In this document: in pieces, positions 50,107 to 58,587 of the stretch | How the letters are laid out: every line of letters begins with the position of its first letter | Position numbering within the stretch: position 1 is the stretch's first letter | DNA from: S015-6 sp964384945 | GTDB taxonomy: Bacteria; Desulfobacterota; DSWW01 | Assembly: GCA_964384945.1 (NCBI GenBank) | Contig: CAYLMK010000015.1 | Span: forward strand, 1 to 64,000 | Direction: 5' to 3' | Length of the DNA stretch: 64,000 nucleotides | Translations under genes and position numbers: made by a program | The notes under the pieces: model-generated | What the model saw: the letters and a program-made list of their open reading frames with translations, nothing else | Told to the model about the DNA's origin: nothing | Database searches by the model: none

Positions 50107-51021
50107 ATGCGAGCCGAGAACATTCTGGAGACGATCGGGAACACGCCCCATGTGCGGATCAATAAGCTCTACGGCAAACGGGCGAATGTCTGGATGAAAC
50201 TCGAGAGGGCCAATCCCGGCGGAAGCATCAAGGACCGCATCGGCCTCTCCATGGTCGAGGATGCCGAACGGCGGGGCATCCTGAAGAAGGGCAGCGTGAT
50301 CATCGAGCCCACGTCCGGAAACACCGGAGTCGGGCTGGCCATGGTGGCCGCGGTCAAGGGATACCGGCTCATTCTCGTGATGCCGGAGTCGATGAGTATC
50401 GAGCGAAGGAAGCTGATGGCGGCCTACGGGGCGGAATTCGAGCTGACCCCCCGGGAAAAGGGGATGAAAGGGGCCATCGAGAGGGCCACGGAACTGCTGG
50501 CCGAGACCGAGAACGGATGGATGCCGCAGCAGTTCGAGAACCAGGCGAACATCGATGTGCACAAGAGATCGACCGCCCAGGAGGTCCTCCGGGACTTTCC
50601 CGAAGGGATCGACTTCCTGATCACGGGGGTGGGAACGGGCGGCCACATCACGGGCTGCGCAGAGGTGCTCAAGGAGCGGTGGCCCGGCCTCAAGGTCTAT
50701 GCCGTCGAGCCCGCCCTGTCCCCCGTGATCAGCGGAGGCAAGCCCGGCCCTCACCCCATCCAGGGGATCGGCGCGGGGTTCATCCCGAAGACCCTGCACA
50801 CCAAGGTCCTGGACGGCGCGATCCAGGTGAGCAAGGAAGAGGCCTTCGAGTACGCGGTCCGCTCGGCCAGGGAAGAGGGGATCTTCGTGGGCATCTCGTC
50901 CGGCGCGTCCCTGGCCGCGGTCGCGAAGAAGCTGCCGGAGGTCCCGGAGGGGAAGACGGTCCTGACCTTCTGCTATGACACCGGGGAAAGGTACCTGTCT
51001 GTTGAGGGGTTGTTCCCCTGA
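50107..51021 (+). CDS. cysK: Cysteine synthase (O-acetylserine sulfhydrylase)
   Basis: Predicted 304 aa. PLP-lysine in NPGGSIKDRIGL, substrate loop EPTSGNTGVGLAM, PLP-phosphate loop GVGTGGHITG and C-terminal SSGASLAAV. Makes cysteine from O-acetylserine and sulfide. Length and motifs fit CysK. GGGGGAGG before the ATG. Stand-alone; no cysE next to it. Confidence 0.95.
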   Translation: MRAENILETIGNTPHVRINKLYGKRANVWMKLERANPGGSIKDRIGLSMVEDAERRGILKKGSVIIEPTSGNTGVGLAMVAAVKGYRLILVMPESMSIERRKLMAAYGAEFELTPREKGMKGAIERATELLAETENGWMPQQFENQANIDVHKRSTAQEVLRDFPEGIDFLITGVGTGGHITGCAEVLKERWPGLKVYAVEPALSPVISGGKPGPHPIQGIGAGFIPKTLHTKVLDGAIQVSKEEAFEYAVRSAREEGIFVGISSGASLAAVAKKLPEVPEGKTVLTFCYDTGERYLSVEGLFP

Positions 51022-51093
51022 GGAGGGAGCGCAAGCGGGATCAACCTTCCGAATCCTCTCTCCGGATGCCCGCCCACCCGCGCCTTCGCGCGG

Positions 51094-51678
51094 TCACTTC
51101 GGGGATTTCGCCCCCTTCCTTCTCAGATAGGCTACGCCGATCAGGCCGGAGCCGAGAAGGAGCATGGTCGCCGGTTCGGGCGTTGGGGTGGCCTGGTCAA
51201 TCCTGACCGTGGACGAATCATGCCAGAAGTGGCAGCCGTATCCCAGCCAGAAATGGTCCAGCCCCTCGAAAGACGCGAGAGACACATTGGACAGATTGCC
51301 GACGTCATTTCCCTGATAGAGCAAATCGTTGTTGAAGATGTCGAGGGCCAGCGTGAAGCTTGTGTTGTTCTGTACGTTGTAGGAGGCGACCTTCGTGTAG
51401 GTCGCCTTGTCGTCAAAACTGAGGAAGATATCAATGGGGTGGGAGCTGTTGTCGCCATGCCCGGCCAGTGTGATATCAAAAAGAGTGACAAGGGCCGGAT
51501 CGTACACATCGGGAAGACCCAAGCGGAACCACCCGTTCGAAGCAGGCGTGTTACCGTCCGTCGAGATCCAGCGGGCCTCGGCAGCACTGTCTTCAAAGGG
51601 GATCGCATGAACCATGCCCGCCGCGGAGACAAAAGTCACAAACACGAACGACGCCAGTGCGAACCGATGCGATTTCAT
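51094..51678 (-). CDS. PEP-CTERM surface protein
   Basis: Predicted 194 aa. Signal peptide (FALASFVFVTFVSAAGMVHA) and a C-terminal sorting tail TPTPEPATMLLLGSGLIGVAYLRRK: the PEP motif, a hydrophobic helix, then a basic end. The middle (SFTLALDIFNNDLLYQG, FEGLDHFWLGYGCHFWHDSSTVRI) is an extracellular beta-rich domain of unknown function. PEP-CTERM proteins are cleaved by exosortase and linked to exopolysaccharide. No exosortase gene is in the window. A sigma-54 promoter lies about 60 bp upstream. Confidence 0.88.
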   Translation of the reverse strand: MKSHRFALASFVFVTFVSAAGMVHAIPFEDSAAEARWISTDGNTPASNGWFRLGLPDVYDPALVTLFDITLAGHGDNSSHPIDIFLSFDDKATYTKVASYNVQNNTSFTLALDIFNNDLLYQGNDVGNLSNVSLASFEGLDHFWLGYGCHFWHDSSTVRIDQATPTPEPATMLLLGSGLIGVAYLRRKGAKSPK

Positions 51679-52037
51679 AGAAGCCCTCTCTCGGTTTCGG
51701 TTTTGATTCCGGGCTACCGGTCTGCGGAGAAGGCAAGAAGCAAGCAGGATGCCAAGTTTCTTCAGTAAAATATTATTCTTTCGAGTCAAATAGTTACGAA
51801 AAAGAATGCCGATCGAGCGAGGGCGGCTCATGCGCTTGCCGGGAAAAACTTTTCCCTTTTTCGGAAAGGCGCCCCCTCGGTTCGAGGCAAAGGCCGACGC
51901 GAGCCCCTTCAGGACCGGCAGGAAGGAAGCCGCCTGCAGCGCCCCATGATCTTCGCCATGGACGGGGCCCGGGCCGGTTGGCGAGCCGCTTCGGTCTCTT
52001 TCCGTGGTTGGAGGGGTTTGGTTCTTGAAGTGGGGAA
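51679..52037. other. 359-bp gap holding the PEP-CTERM promoter; no gene seen
   Basis: Besides the sigma-54 site (51738-51755, listed separately) it has an AT-rich patch (51768-51810) and a palindrome GGGAAAA-AC-TTTTCCC (51841-51856) that may bind a regulator. No coding frame on either strand is convincing. Confidence 0.4.
51738..51755 (-). promoter_or_regulatory. Sigma-54 (-24/-12) promoter of the PEP-CTERM gene
   Basis: Minus strand TTGGCATCCTGCTTGCTT: the GG and GC doublets are exactly 10 bases apart, with a TTGGCA box and a TTGCT box as in the RpoN consensus. The predicted start lies about 50 bases before the ATG at 51678. Confidence 0.7.
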
Positions 52038-52661
52038 TCAGAGATTGCCGTTCCGAATCTCTTTTCTCACCAGCGCGTTGAAGGTCGAGTTTGTTTCCAT
52101 CTGCTCTTTGAAGGCGTCCGGGTCGATTTCCCTCCTCTTGGAGATGTAGAAGTCGATTCGGAGCTTCAGTTCCGGCGGCAGGGGTTTGTCCTCGGGTGAG
52201 GTGTCGGAGAGGGAATTCGGATCGCCGTACGATGGATAGCTCTTCCTCACCCGTTCACCCGCTTCTTCCTTGCTGAGACCGGCCTGTCGGTAGCGGAGGT
52301 AGACGGTAGTCCTCCGCTGTTCATCCACCTTCATCATCATCCTTCGCTCGAGGTCGTGCCGGTTCCACCACCATCGGATATCCTGGTCGCGGACCCCCTC
52401 CTCTCTCCTGGATGCCAGCATGCCTCGGGTCTCTTCGTCCTCGCTTTCTTTGGAAATCAGGATATCTCCGTAGTTCTCGGGAAGGTTCGCGGTCTTGAAG
52501 TCGATGGATTCATGCTTGGCTTCCTCGAGCAGCCTCACAAACGTGGCCTGGGCCTGCGGCAGAGAGATGTCCATGACCTCCATCAGCATGGGGATGTAAA
52601 CCTTTTCCATCGTCTTGCGGATCGCCGGAGGCTTGCCCAGCAGCCTGGCCAGAAGTCCCAT
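52038..52661 (-). CDS. Hypothetical cytoplasmic protein
   Basis: Predicted 207 aa, charged and helical, no signal peptide or membrane helix, no family recognised. Segments such as RYRQAGLSKEEAGERVRKSYPSYGDP and PPELKLRIDFYISKRREIDP are distinctive. Ends KEIRNGNL. Stand-alone, opposite in direction to the aldehyde dehydrogenase gene. The Met at 52661 has AGGAAAGCGT upstream; a true site is unclear. Confidence 0.6.
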   Translation of the reverse strand: MGLLARLLGKPPAIRKTMEKVYIPMLMEVMDISLPQAQATFVRLLEEAKHESIDFKTANLPENYGDILISKESEDEETRGMLASRREEGVRDQDIRWWWNRHDLERRMMMKVDEQRRTTVYLRYRQAGLSKEEAGERVRKSYPSYGDPNSLSDTSPEDKPLPPELKLRIDFYISKRREIDPDAFKEQMETNSTFNALVRKEIRNGNL

Positions 52662-52927
52662 ACGCTTTCCTCGGTCAACGTGCCGACAGGGGAAGGGCTC
52701 TTCCTACGATCGGCCGGAACGGGAGCGGAACCTTAGCCCGTCATGCCTGTTCCGAACCCTTCCATCATATCTTAGTTCGCCGACGATTTCGAGAGAACCA
52801 CCGCTGCCCGCGCGCGGGACCCGGGTCCGGAAGCCCGCCAACATCGGGGCCTCCAGAGGCATCCAACGAGCGTGGAAGGAATCAAAGAATCAGAGATCAC
52901 GGATTCGGTTTCGAAAGGGGTTTGGAT

Positions 52928-54562
52928 ATGGAACCACAACAGTGCGCAGAAAAGCAAAGGGCACAGAGAAAGATGATAGCCGCAGAAGGCGTCTTCTCGA
53001 TCGTAAACCCTGCTACGGGCGAGAAGACAGGGGAGTATCCTCTCATGGGCCCGGAAGAGGTTGCCGAGGCGATCGGCCGGGCCCGGCGCGCCTTTCCGGC
53101 GTGGGCGAAGACCTCCTTTTCCGTTCGTGCCGGAATCCTCCGCCGGGCGGCCGCACATCTGGCGGAAAACGCGGAGCGATACGCGCGCGTAATCTGCTCC
53201 GAGACCGGCAAGACCGAGCTCGACTCATTCCTGGCCGAGATGTTTCCCACCTGCGATGTTCTTCACTACTATGCAAGGAGCAGCGAAAAACTGCTGCGGC
53301 CCGTCAGGGTAGGGGGGTCGATGGTGCTGCCCGGTCGGCGGGCCTACTACACATTCGAACCGAGGGGCGTCGTAGGGGTGATCGCCCCCTGGAACTACCC
53401 CTTTACGCTCGCCGCCGGCCCCGTGGTCTCCGCGCTCGCGGCGGGCAACACGGTTGTGCTCAAGCCCTCCTCCCAGACCACAGCCTCGGGCAAGATCCTG
53501 GAGGAGATCTTCAGGGAGGCGGGCCTTCCGGAGCACGCCCTGGAGGTCGTGACCGGAAGCGGGTCGGTGACCGGAAGGGCCCTCATCCAGAGCCGCGATA
53601 TCGACATGCTCTTCTTCACCGGATCCACCGAGGTCGGGGTGGAGGTGAGCGAGGCGGCGGCCCGGAACCTGGTGCCCGCGGTGATGGAACTGGGCGGAAA
53701 GGACGCGATGATCGTAACCCGCAGGGCCGACCTGGACCGGGCGGCCCACGCCGCTGTCTGGGGATCCTTTTTCAACTCCGGCCAGACCTGCACCGGTGTC
53801 GAGTTCTGCTTCGTCGAGAGGCCGGTCTACCCCGCCTTTCTGAGCAAGGTTCTGAGCATCGCCGAAAGGGTCGAGTCCGGGACCGTCAGCGGACAGGTCG
53901 GGGCCATGACCATGGAGTCTCAGGTGAGGATCCTGGAAGAGCAGATCCGGGATGCCGTCGCAAAGGGCGCAGAGGTCCATCTCGGCGGCAAAAGGGCCGA
54001 CCGCGGAAGTGGGCTGTTCTTCTCGCCGACGGTGATCACCGGAATCCGTCCGGAGATGAAGATATGGAAAGAGGAGACCTTTGGCCCCATCCTTCCGATC
54101 GTTGCGTTCGACACGCCTGACGAGGCGATCCGGATGGCGAACAGCACCCAGTATGGGCTTTCTGGGTCGGTCTTCAGCCAGGACATGGAAGAGGCCCGCA
54201 TGTACGCGAGCCGCATGGAGACCGGATCCGTGAACATCAACGACTGCCTGGTCACCTATGCCTTGCCCTCTCTGCCCTTCGGTGGGGTGAAGGCTTCGGG
54301 CGTGGGGACCTACCATGGCGAGATCGGGATCCGGAACTTCTGCCGCATCAAGTCCGTGACCGAGTTCAGGGGCTTATACTCTAAGGAGTTCTTCCACTAT
54401 CCCATCTCCTCCGGCGTCAGGGAAGCGATGCAGGCCCTGCTCGTGCTCCTTTACTCGGAGAATCTGCGGGCCCGGTGGAGGGCCCTGCCGAAGGCGGCCG
54501 GCATCGCGGGAGAAATCGTCCGCGGCATCTGGGCCAGGCGGAAGTCCAGGAAACCTTGGTAA
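52928..54562 (+). CDS. Aldehyde dehydrogenase with C-terminal extension
   Basis: Predicted 544 aa. Motifs in order: APWNYPFTLAAGPVVSALAAGN, ELGGKDAMIV (catalytic Glu) and SGQTCTGVEFCF (catalytic Cys), PFGGVKASGVGTYHGE. The last ~75 residues after KSVTEFRGLYSKEF go past the usual end and hold a hydrophobic stretch (MQALLVLLY) plus a basic tail, perhaps for membrane contact. Start at ATG 52928 with AAAGGGG upstream; a later ATG (52973) would also give a full domain. Oxidises an aldehyde with NAD(P). Confidence 0.9.
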   Translation: MEPQQCAEKQRAQRKMIAAEGVFSIVNPATGEKTGEYPLMGPEEVAEAIGRARRAFPAWAKTSFSVRAGILRRAAAHLAENAERYARVICSETGKTELDSFLAEMFPTCDVLHYYARSSEKLLRPVRVGGSMVLPGRRAYYTFEPRGVVGVIAPWNYPFTLAAGPVVSALAAGNTVVLKPSSQTTASGKILEEIFREAGLPEHALEVVTGSGSVTGRALIQSRDIDMLFFTGSTEVGVEVSEAAARNLVPAVMELGGKDAMIVTRRADLDRAAHAAVWGSFFNSGQTCTGVEFCFVERPVYPAFLSKVLSIAERVESGTVSGQVGAMTMESQVRILEEQIRDAVAKGAEVHLGGKRADRGSGLFFSPTVITGIRPEMKIWKEETFGPILPIVAFDTPDEAIRMANSTQYGLSGSVFSQDMEEARMYASRMETGSVNINDCLVTYALPSLPFGGVKASGVGTYHGEIGIRNFCRIKSVTEFRGLYSKEFFHYPISSGVREAMQALLVLLYSENLRARWRALPKAAGIAGEIVRGIWARRKSRKPW

Positions 54563-54749
54563 TCCACGCCTCGCCCCGAGCCCAGGAGCCGAAAACCGCG
54601 ATCCGAGCCGCATCGTGCTTGAAGAGGATTTCGATGCGTGTCCTTCAGAGGTTTTGGGGGCTTCCGGAGGAGACGGAAGCATAAAGGCGCTCAAATCCGG
54701 ACACGGGCCTCAACCCGATAGTAGATCCCGATGCCGGCTGACCCGGACC

Positions 54750-55337
54750 CTATGTGAGCTGCGGGGGCAGGGTCTCGAGATCGAATGGGGACAGGCCGTT
54801 GAATGCCTTGAGGTCATCCGGCGAGCGCTCGATTCCATGGAAGATTCTCTTCTCGAGCTCGACCGCAGTCTCCCGCATCTGCTCAAGCCGGGTCCTTCTC
54901 TCCGGCGTCGACCCGTAACGTTCCAGCAGATCCGTGAACCTTTCCTGCAAGGATACCACGGTGTCGTGCCGAACCCTCTTGTCCGCGTAGTTCAGAATGT
55001 GCACCTCACGGAGAGGCTCGAGGCTGTCCGCTGTCTCGATCCTCACGTGGCCGCGCACGACCCGGGCAACGAGCGGGTATCCCAGCTCCTCGAGCAGCCT
55101 GCCTCCCGTTTCCGCATGATCCTCCCGCGTCTTCAGGCTCCGGGTCTTGGTGATATCGTGCAGGAGGGAAGAGGCGATGAGCAGGGCCGGATCCGGACCG
55201 CCGTTCGGCCCCGTGAGGGCCAGCCCGAGAAACCTGGCCACCTGGCAGACCCGGTAGCTGTGTTTGACGATGTTCGGGAGCATGCCGTAGCGGTCCATGA
55301 GTTGCCGGCAGGCGGGCTCATCCGGGATGTTCTTCAT
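54750..55337 (-). CDS. HD-domain phosphohydrolase
   Basis: Predicted 195 aa. HD residues: VKHSYRVCQVARF, SSLLHDITKTRSL (the HD pair) and NYADKRVRHD. YfbR/HDIG-type small hydrolase. Start at 55337 with AGGAA upstream rather than the earlier ATG. Probably acts on a nucleotide or phospho-ester; substrate unknown. Stand-alone. Confidence 0.85.
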   Translation of the reverse strand: MKNIPDEPACRQLMDRYGMLPNIVKHSYRVCQVARFLGLALTGPNGGPDPALLIASSLLHDITKTRSLKTREDHAETGGRLLEELGYPLVARVVRGHVRIETADSLEPLREVHILNYADKRVRHDTVVSLQERFTDLLERYGSTPERRTRLEQMRETAVELEKRIFHGIERSPDDLKAFNGLSPFDLETLPPQLT

Positions 55338-55722
55338 GATTCCTGTTCCTGGTGGATGGACGGTTCTCAATCAAGATAGGGTTACCCGAGGCCCTTGTCC
55401 AGGGAGGCTTGGAAAGCAACCAGGCCCCGTGTCCGATCGAAGAGGGAAGGGAGATTGGACCCAAGGGGGCCGGCAGAAGAGAAGCACATCTTTTCCGAAG
55501 CGAAGCGCGGGGCTGCACTCTCATTTGACCCCTTCCCCTGCCGCAACGTATGCTGCAACCTCGATACCCGTGAAACGGGGGCGTGCTTGGGGGCGAATAC
55601 CGAGCGTGCATGCGGGGTAATGCGCTCGGTTTGGAATGTAGCAGGAAGACCTGAGCCAGGGATAAAGGATCGGGCAGTGGCACCCAGGGGGGCAGGGGCG
55701 CGGGAGGAGAAGGGATAGAACA
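55338..55722. other. 385-bp gap without a convincing gene
   Basis: Both strands show open frames but with amino-acid make-up of shadow frames, no signal or ribosome-binding site until GGAGGAGAAGGG before the GGCT gene. No clear promoter or repeat was found by eye. Confidence 0.4.
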
Positions 55723-56367
55723 ATGGGTGGTCGCGACGGCATCTGGAATTTCGCTTACGGGGGTAACATGAACCCCCGGGTGCTTCGGGAAAGGAGAAGG
55801 ATCACGCCCCTGGAATCGGTGCCGGGGTTTCTGGACGACTACCGGCTCGTCTTCAATACCCGGGGCTTTCCATGGATCGAGCCGGCCTTCGCCAATGTGC
55901 AGCACGCCCCCGGCAGCCGCGTTCACGGAGTTCTGCACCGGCTGACCGGGGAACAGTTCGCCCGGCTCGACCGATACGAGTGGGGGGGCGTGGCCTACCG
56001 GCATCTGGAAGTCGACGTGACGGCATATGACGGGCGCAGGGTCCGCGCGAGGGTCTACTCGGCCCGGTATGTCTCCCGGGAGAAAAGCCCCTCCTGCAGG
56101 TACCTCGCCCTCATCCGGGAAGGCGCGCGTGTCAGCGGACTGGATGAGGAGTATGTCCGTTATCTCGACCTTCATTCCTGTCGCAATACGCCCGCCATGT
56201 CGAATTCGGCCATCGGAGTGCTTGAGAGGTCCGCCAGGCTGAGAACCTTGTTCATGCTCCTGATCCTCGGCACCTGGAAGGTGAGAGGACTGCTTTCGTG
56301 CTTCCGGGGCAGATCGAACCTTCTCATGCAAGGCGTTGAATCCATGGATAGAAGGCGTAATGTATGA
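55723..56367 (+). CDS. Gamma-glutamylcyclotransferase-like (GGCT/AIG2) protein
   Basis: Predicted 214 aa. NFAYGGNMNPRVL is the YGxN substrate loop near the start, with RYEWGGVAYR carrying the catalytic-type Glu. Fold covers residues 7-165; a C-terminal part of about 50 residues holds a short hydrophobic stretch (LFMLLILGTW). Likely acts on gamma-glutamyl peptides. GGAGGAGAAGGG before the ATG. Next gene is NnrU-like, 170 bp downstream across an inverted repeat. Confidence 0.8.
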   Translation: MGGRDGIWNFAYGGNMNPRVLRERRRITPLESVPGFLDDYRLVFNTRGFPWIEPAFANVQHAPGSRVHGVLHRLTGEQFARLDRYEWGGVAYRHLEVDVTAYDGRRVRARVYSARYVSREKSPSCRYLALIREGARVSGLDEEYVRYLDLHSCRNTPAMSNSAIGVLERSARLRTLFMLLILGTWKVRGLLSCFRGRSNLLMQGVESMDRRRNV

Positions 56368-56479
56368 GGTATGAGGTCTCAAGATGTCGGGTGCCGAGCC
56401 CTCCCTCGCTCACAGGGTCCGCTCCGCCGGGGAGAGTGGTACCCTAACACCTGACACCCTATACCTTATACCTCACCCC
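56363..56479. repeat. Inverted arrays of ACCTNAT-like heptamers
   Basis: Right side (56446-56479): about five 7-base units CCTAACA, CCTGACA, CCCTATA, CCTTATA, CCTCACC. Left side (56363-56377): TATGAGGTATGAGGT, the same unit in reverse. TGAGGTATGAGGT matches the reverse complement of ACCTTATACCTCA (56463-56475) with one mismatch, so the arms can form a stem around 85 bp. Overlaps the last codons of the GGCT gene. Confidence 0.5.
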
Positions 56480-56539
56480 CAGCAGCCATTCGCCAACAAT
56501 GGAGCCGAATGGGCTGCGGCGACAGAAGGAGATGTTAAC

Positions 56540-57214
56540 ATGGAACTCGCGATACTGAGTCTGATGAGCGTTCTCTTCGCGGCCACGCACATCGGGATGT
56601 CCCATGACCCGCTGCGGGCGCGCCTTGTGGGTAGACTCGGCGCGAACGGTTTCCAGGGCGCCTACACGCTCGTCTCGCTCGTCACGTTCGGGGCAGCCGT
56701 GTCGTTCTTTGCGAGAAACCCCAAGGCGGGGCCCGTTCTCTGGATCCTGCCGGGCTGGCTTTATCCGGTGGTGTACGTACTGATGCTCCTGGCCTTCCTG
56801 CTCCTTGTCCTGTCCATCCGGGACCGAAGCCCGGCCATGATGATCGGCGGAAAGATGAGGGCGGAAGGCGTGCTTCGTGTCACGCGACACCCGATGAACA
56901 TGGCCTTGTCCTGTTTCGCCCTGGCCCATATCCTCGCGAACGGTTCCCTGGGGGACTTGTTCTTCTTCGGGTCCATCTTCGTCGTGGGCTTTTTCGGTTC
57001 TTACCATCAGGACCGCCGCAAGGCACGGGAGAAGGGGGACCCCTACAAGGCGTTCCAGCGCGAGACCGGCGTGCTCCCCTTTGCGGCGATCCTGCAGGGC
57101 AAGGCCCGGCTGGAGGCCGCGGACTTGAGAATACCCTTCCTGGTCATCGGGCTCCTGGCATTTCTCGCGGCGTTCTGGCTGCATGAAGACTGGTTCGGAG
57201 TCCGCCCGTACTGA
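56540..57214 (+). CDS. NnrU-family membrane protein
   Basis: Predicted 224 aa. About six membrane helices; early ATHIGMSHDPLRARLV and VTRHPMNMALSCFALAHILANG resemble the NnrU/isoprenylcysteine methyltransferase-like fold. GAAGGAG before ATG 56540. NnrU proteins accompany denitrification or isoprenoid genes, mostly uncharacterised. Stand-alone here. Confidence 0.85.
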   Translation: MELAILSLMSVLFAATHIGMSHDPLRARLVGRLGANGFQGAYTLVSLVTFGAAVSFFARNPKAGPVLWILPGWLYPVVYVLMLLAFLLLVLSIRDRSPAMMIGGKMRAEGVLRVTRHPMNMALSCFALAHILANGSLGDLFFFGSIFVVGFFGSYHQDRRKAREKGDPYKAFQRETGVLPFAAILQGKARLEAADLRIPFLVIGLLAFLAAFWLHEDWFGVRPY

Positions 57215-57435
57215 GAACTTTTTCGCGCGCTCCGGCGCTTTCCGGACTGCCCGCCGGTTACAAGAATCGGCACCCTCAAGTACGATCGAGAAACGTCCTA
57301 CGCCCTGCTTGTGTACTCCGGCCGTGTAACCGCCTTCCAGCGGGGGCCGCGGGCCCGCTCCGAACGGGCACCATCCCCCTGGATTCCAAATAGAATTTTT
57401 TCTCACGCCCGGCCCCTTCTCGTACGCCGCTCTCC

Positions 57436-57450
57436 TGGAACGCTTCTTGC
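57436..57450 (+). promoter_or_regulatory. Sigma-54 (-24/-12) promoter before the surface-protein operon
   Basis: TGGAACGCTTCTTGC: GG (57437-57438) and GC (57449-57450) exactly 10 bases apart, close to the TGGCACG-N4-TTGC consensus. The predicted start near 57462 gives a leader of about 45 bases before the ATG at 57507. Confidence 0.6.
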
Positions 57451-57506
57451 GTACAGGCTCCTCCCGTCGACGTGCATCTGCGATTCCAAGAAGGGGAGGA
57501 GACACC

Positions 57507-58439
57507 ATGAAGACGCAACGTTCCTTTTTCCTGCGCTGGGAAAGATGGGTCGCGGTACCGTTCTTCTGCTGTGCCCTCGTCCTGTATTTTGCGGCGCTTG
57601 CCCACGGTGTGCTCTACGACGACTGTGACGGGGACGGTCTTCCGGACGAATGTCCCTGCGGAGGCTGCGGCGCGCCCCCTGTGCCGGGCGGAGGCTGTGG
57701 GTGCGGGGGCGTGGGGCCTGTCCTGCTCTTTCAGGATCAGGACGACCTGATCTACGTCGAGGACGACTACGACCAGGACGGCCCCGGCGATGTCCGGGAC
57801 AACTGTCCCTACGCCTATAACCCGGACCAGATGGACTCGGACGGCGATGGTGCGGGCGATGCGTGCGACAACTGTCCGGGCCTGGCGAACTCGGACCAGG
57901 AGGACACGGACCTCGACGGGGGGGGGAATGCCTGCGACACGGATGACGACAACGACGGCATCCTGGACGCCCGGGACGTCTGCCCGACCGTTCCCGATCC
58001 GCCCCAATACGACAACGACGGAGACGGCCTCGGGGACGCCTGCGATCCGGACGACGACAACGACGGCATCCTCGACCTGGCGGACAACTGCCCGCTGGTT
58101 CCGAATACCGCGCAGGAGGACGATGACCTGGACCGTTACGGGGACGCCTGCGACAACGACAGCGACCAGGACCGCTCGCCAGACAGCGTCGATAACTGCC
58201 CCTATGTGCCGAACCCGGATCAGTGGGACGAGGACGGGGACGGACTCGGGGATGCGTGTGACTATGATCAGGATGCGGCCGCCCCGAGGGCGACCGGTTC
58301 GGCCGCCGCGGACGAGGGGGGTGGAGGGATGTGCGCCGCGGTTCCGGGCGGCCGGGGCGGCGCCGCTGCCTTCGCGTTTCCGCTGCTGCTGGTCTTCTCC
58401 TGGGTCGTCGTCATGAAGTCCAGGGTGCGGAGCAAGTAG
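57507..58439 (+). CDS. TSP3-repeat surface protein with C-terminal Cys/helix anchor
   Basis: Predicted 310 aa. Start at 57507 with GGGGAGGAG upstream. Signal peptide, then a Cys/Gly-rich part (ECPCGGCGAPP), then a series of thrombospondin type-3 calcium repeats (DNCPYAYNPDQMDSDGDGAGDAC and at least four more). The end is Gly-rich, Cys276, a hydrophobic helix (AFAFPLLLVFSWVVVM) and a basic tail, like MYXO-CTERM/JDVT-type sorting signals. Likely surface-anchored and calcium-stabilised. Leads the operon to the ExbB/ExbD genes. Confidence 0.83.
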   Translation: MKTQRSFFLRWERWVAVPFFCCALVLYFAALAHGVLYDDCDGDGLPDECPCGGCGAPPVPGGGCGCGGVGPVLLFQDQDDLIYVEDDYDQDGPGDVRDNCPYAYNPDQMDSDGDGAGDACDNCPGLANSDQEDTDLDGGGNACDTDDDNDGILDARDVCPTVPDPPQYDNDGDGLGDACDPDDDNDGILDLADNCPLVPNTAQEDDDLDRYGDACDNDSDQDRSPDSVDNCPYVPNPDQWDEDGDGLGDACDYDQDAAAPRATGSAAADEGGGGMCAAVPGGRGGAAAFAFPLLLVFSWVVVMKSRVRSK

Positions 58440-58587
58440 GAGGACCGGCGCAGGCGCCGCAAGGCCGGGGACCGCGGGCCCTTGAGGAGAGCAGGATCCG
58501 GCTCTCCATCGGCGGGTGACACCGCAGCGGGAGCGAGACAGGAAGAACGGCGGATCCGTTCGGCGAGTGAGAAAAGGGAGAAGGGCC

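Noticed and set aside
55395..55718. 107-codon plus-strand frame before the GGCT gene
   Set aside because: No ribosome-binding site, no recognisable domain, and the opposite strand is equally open.
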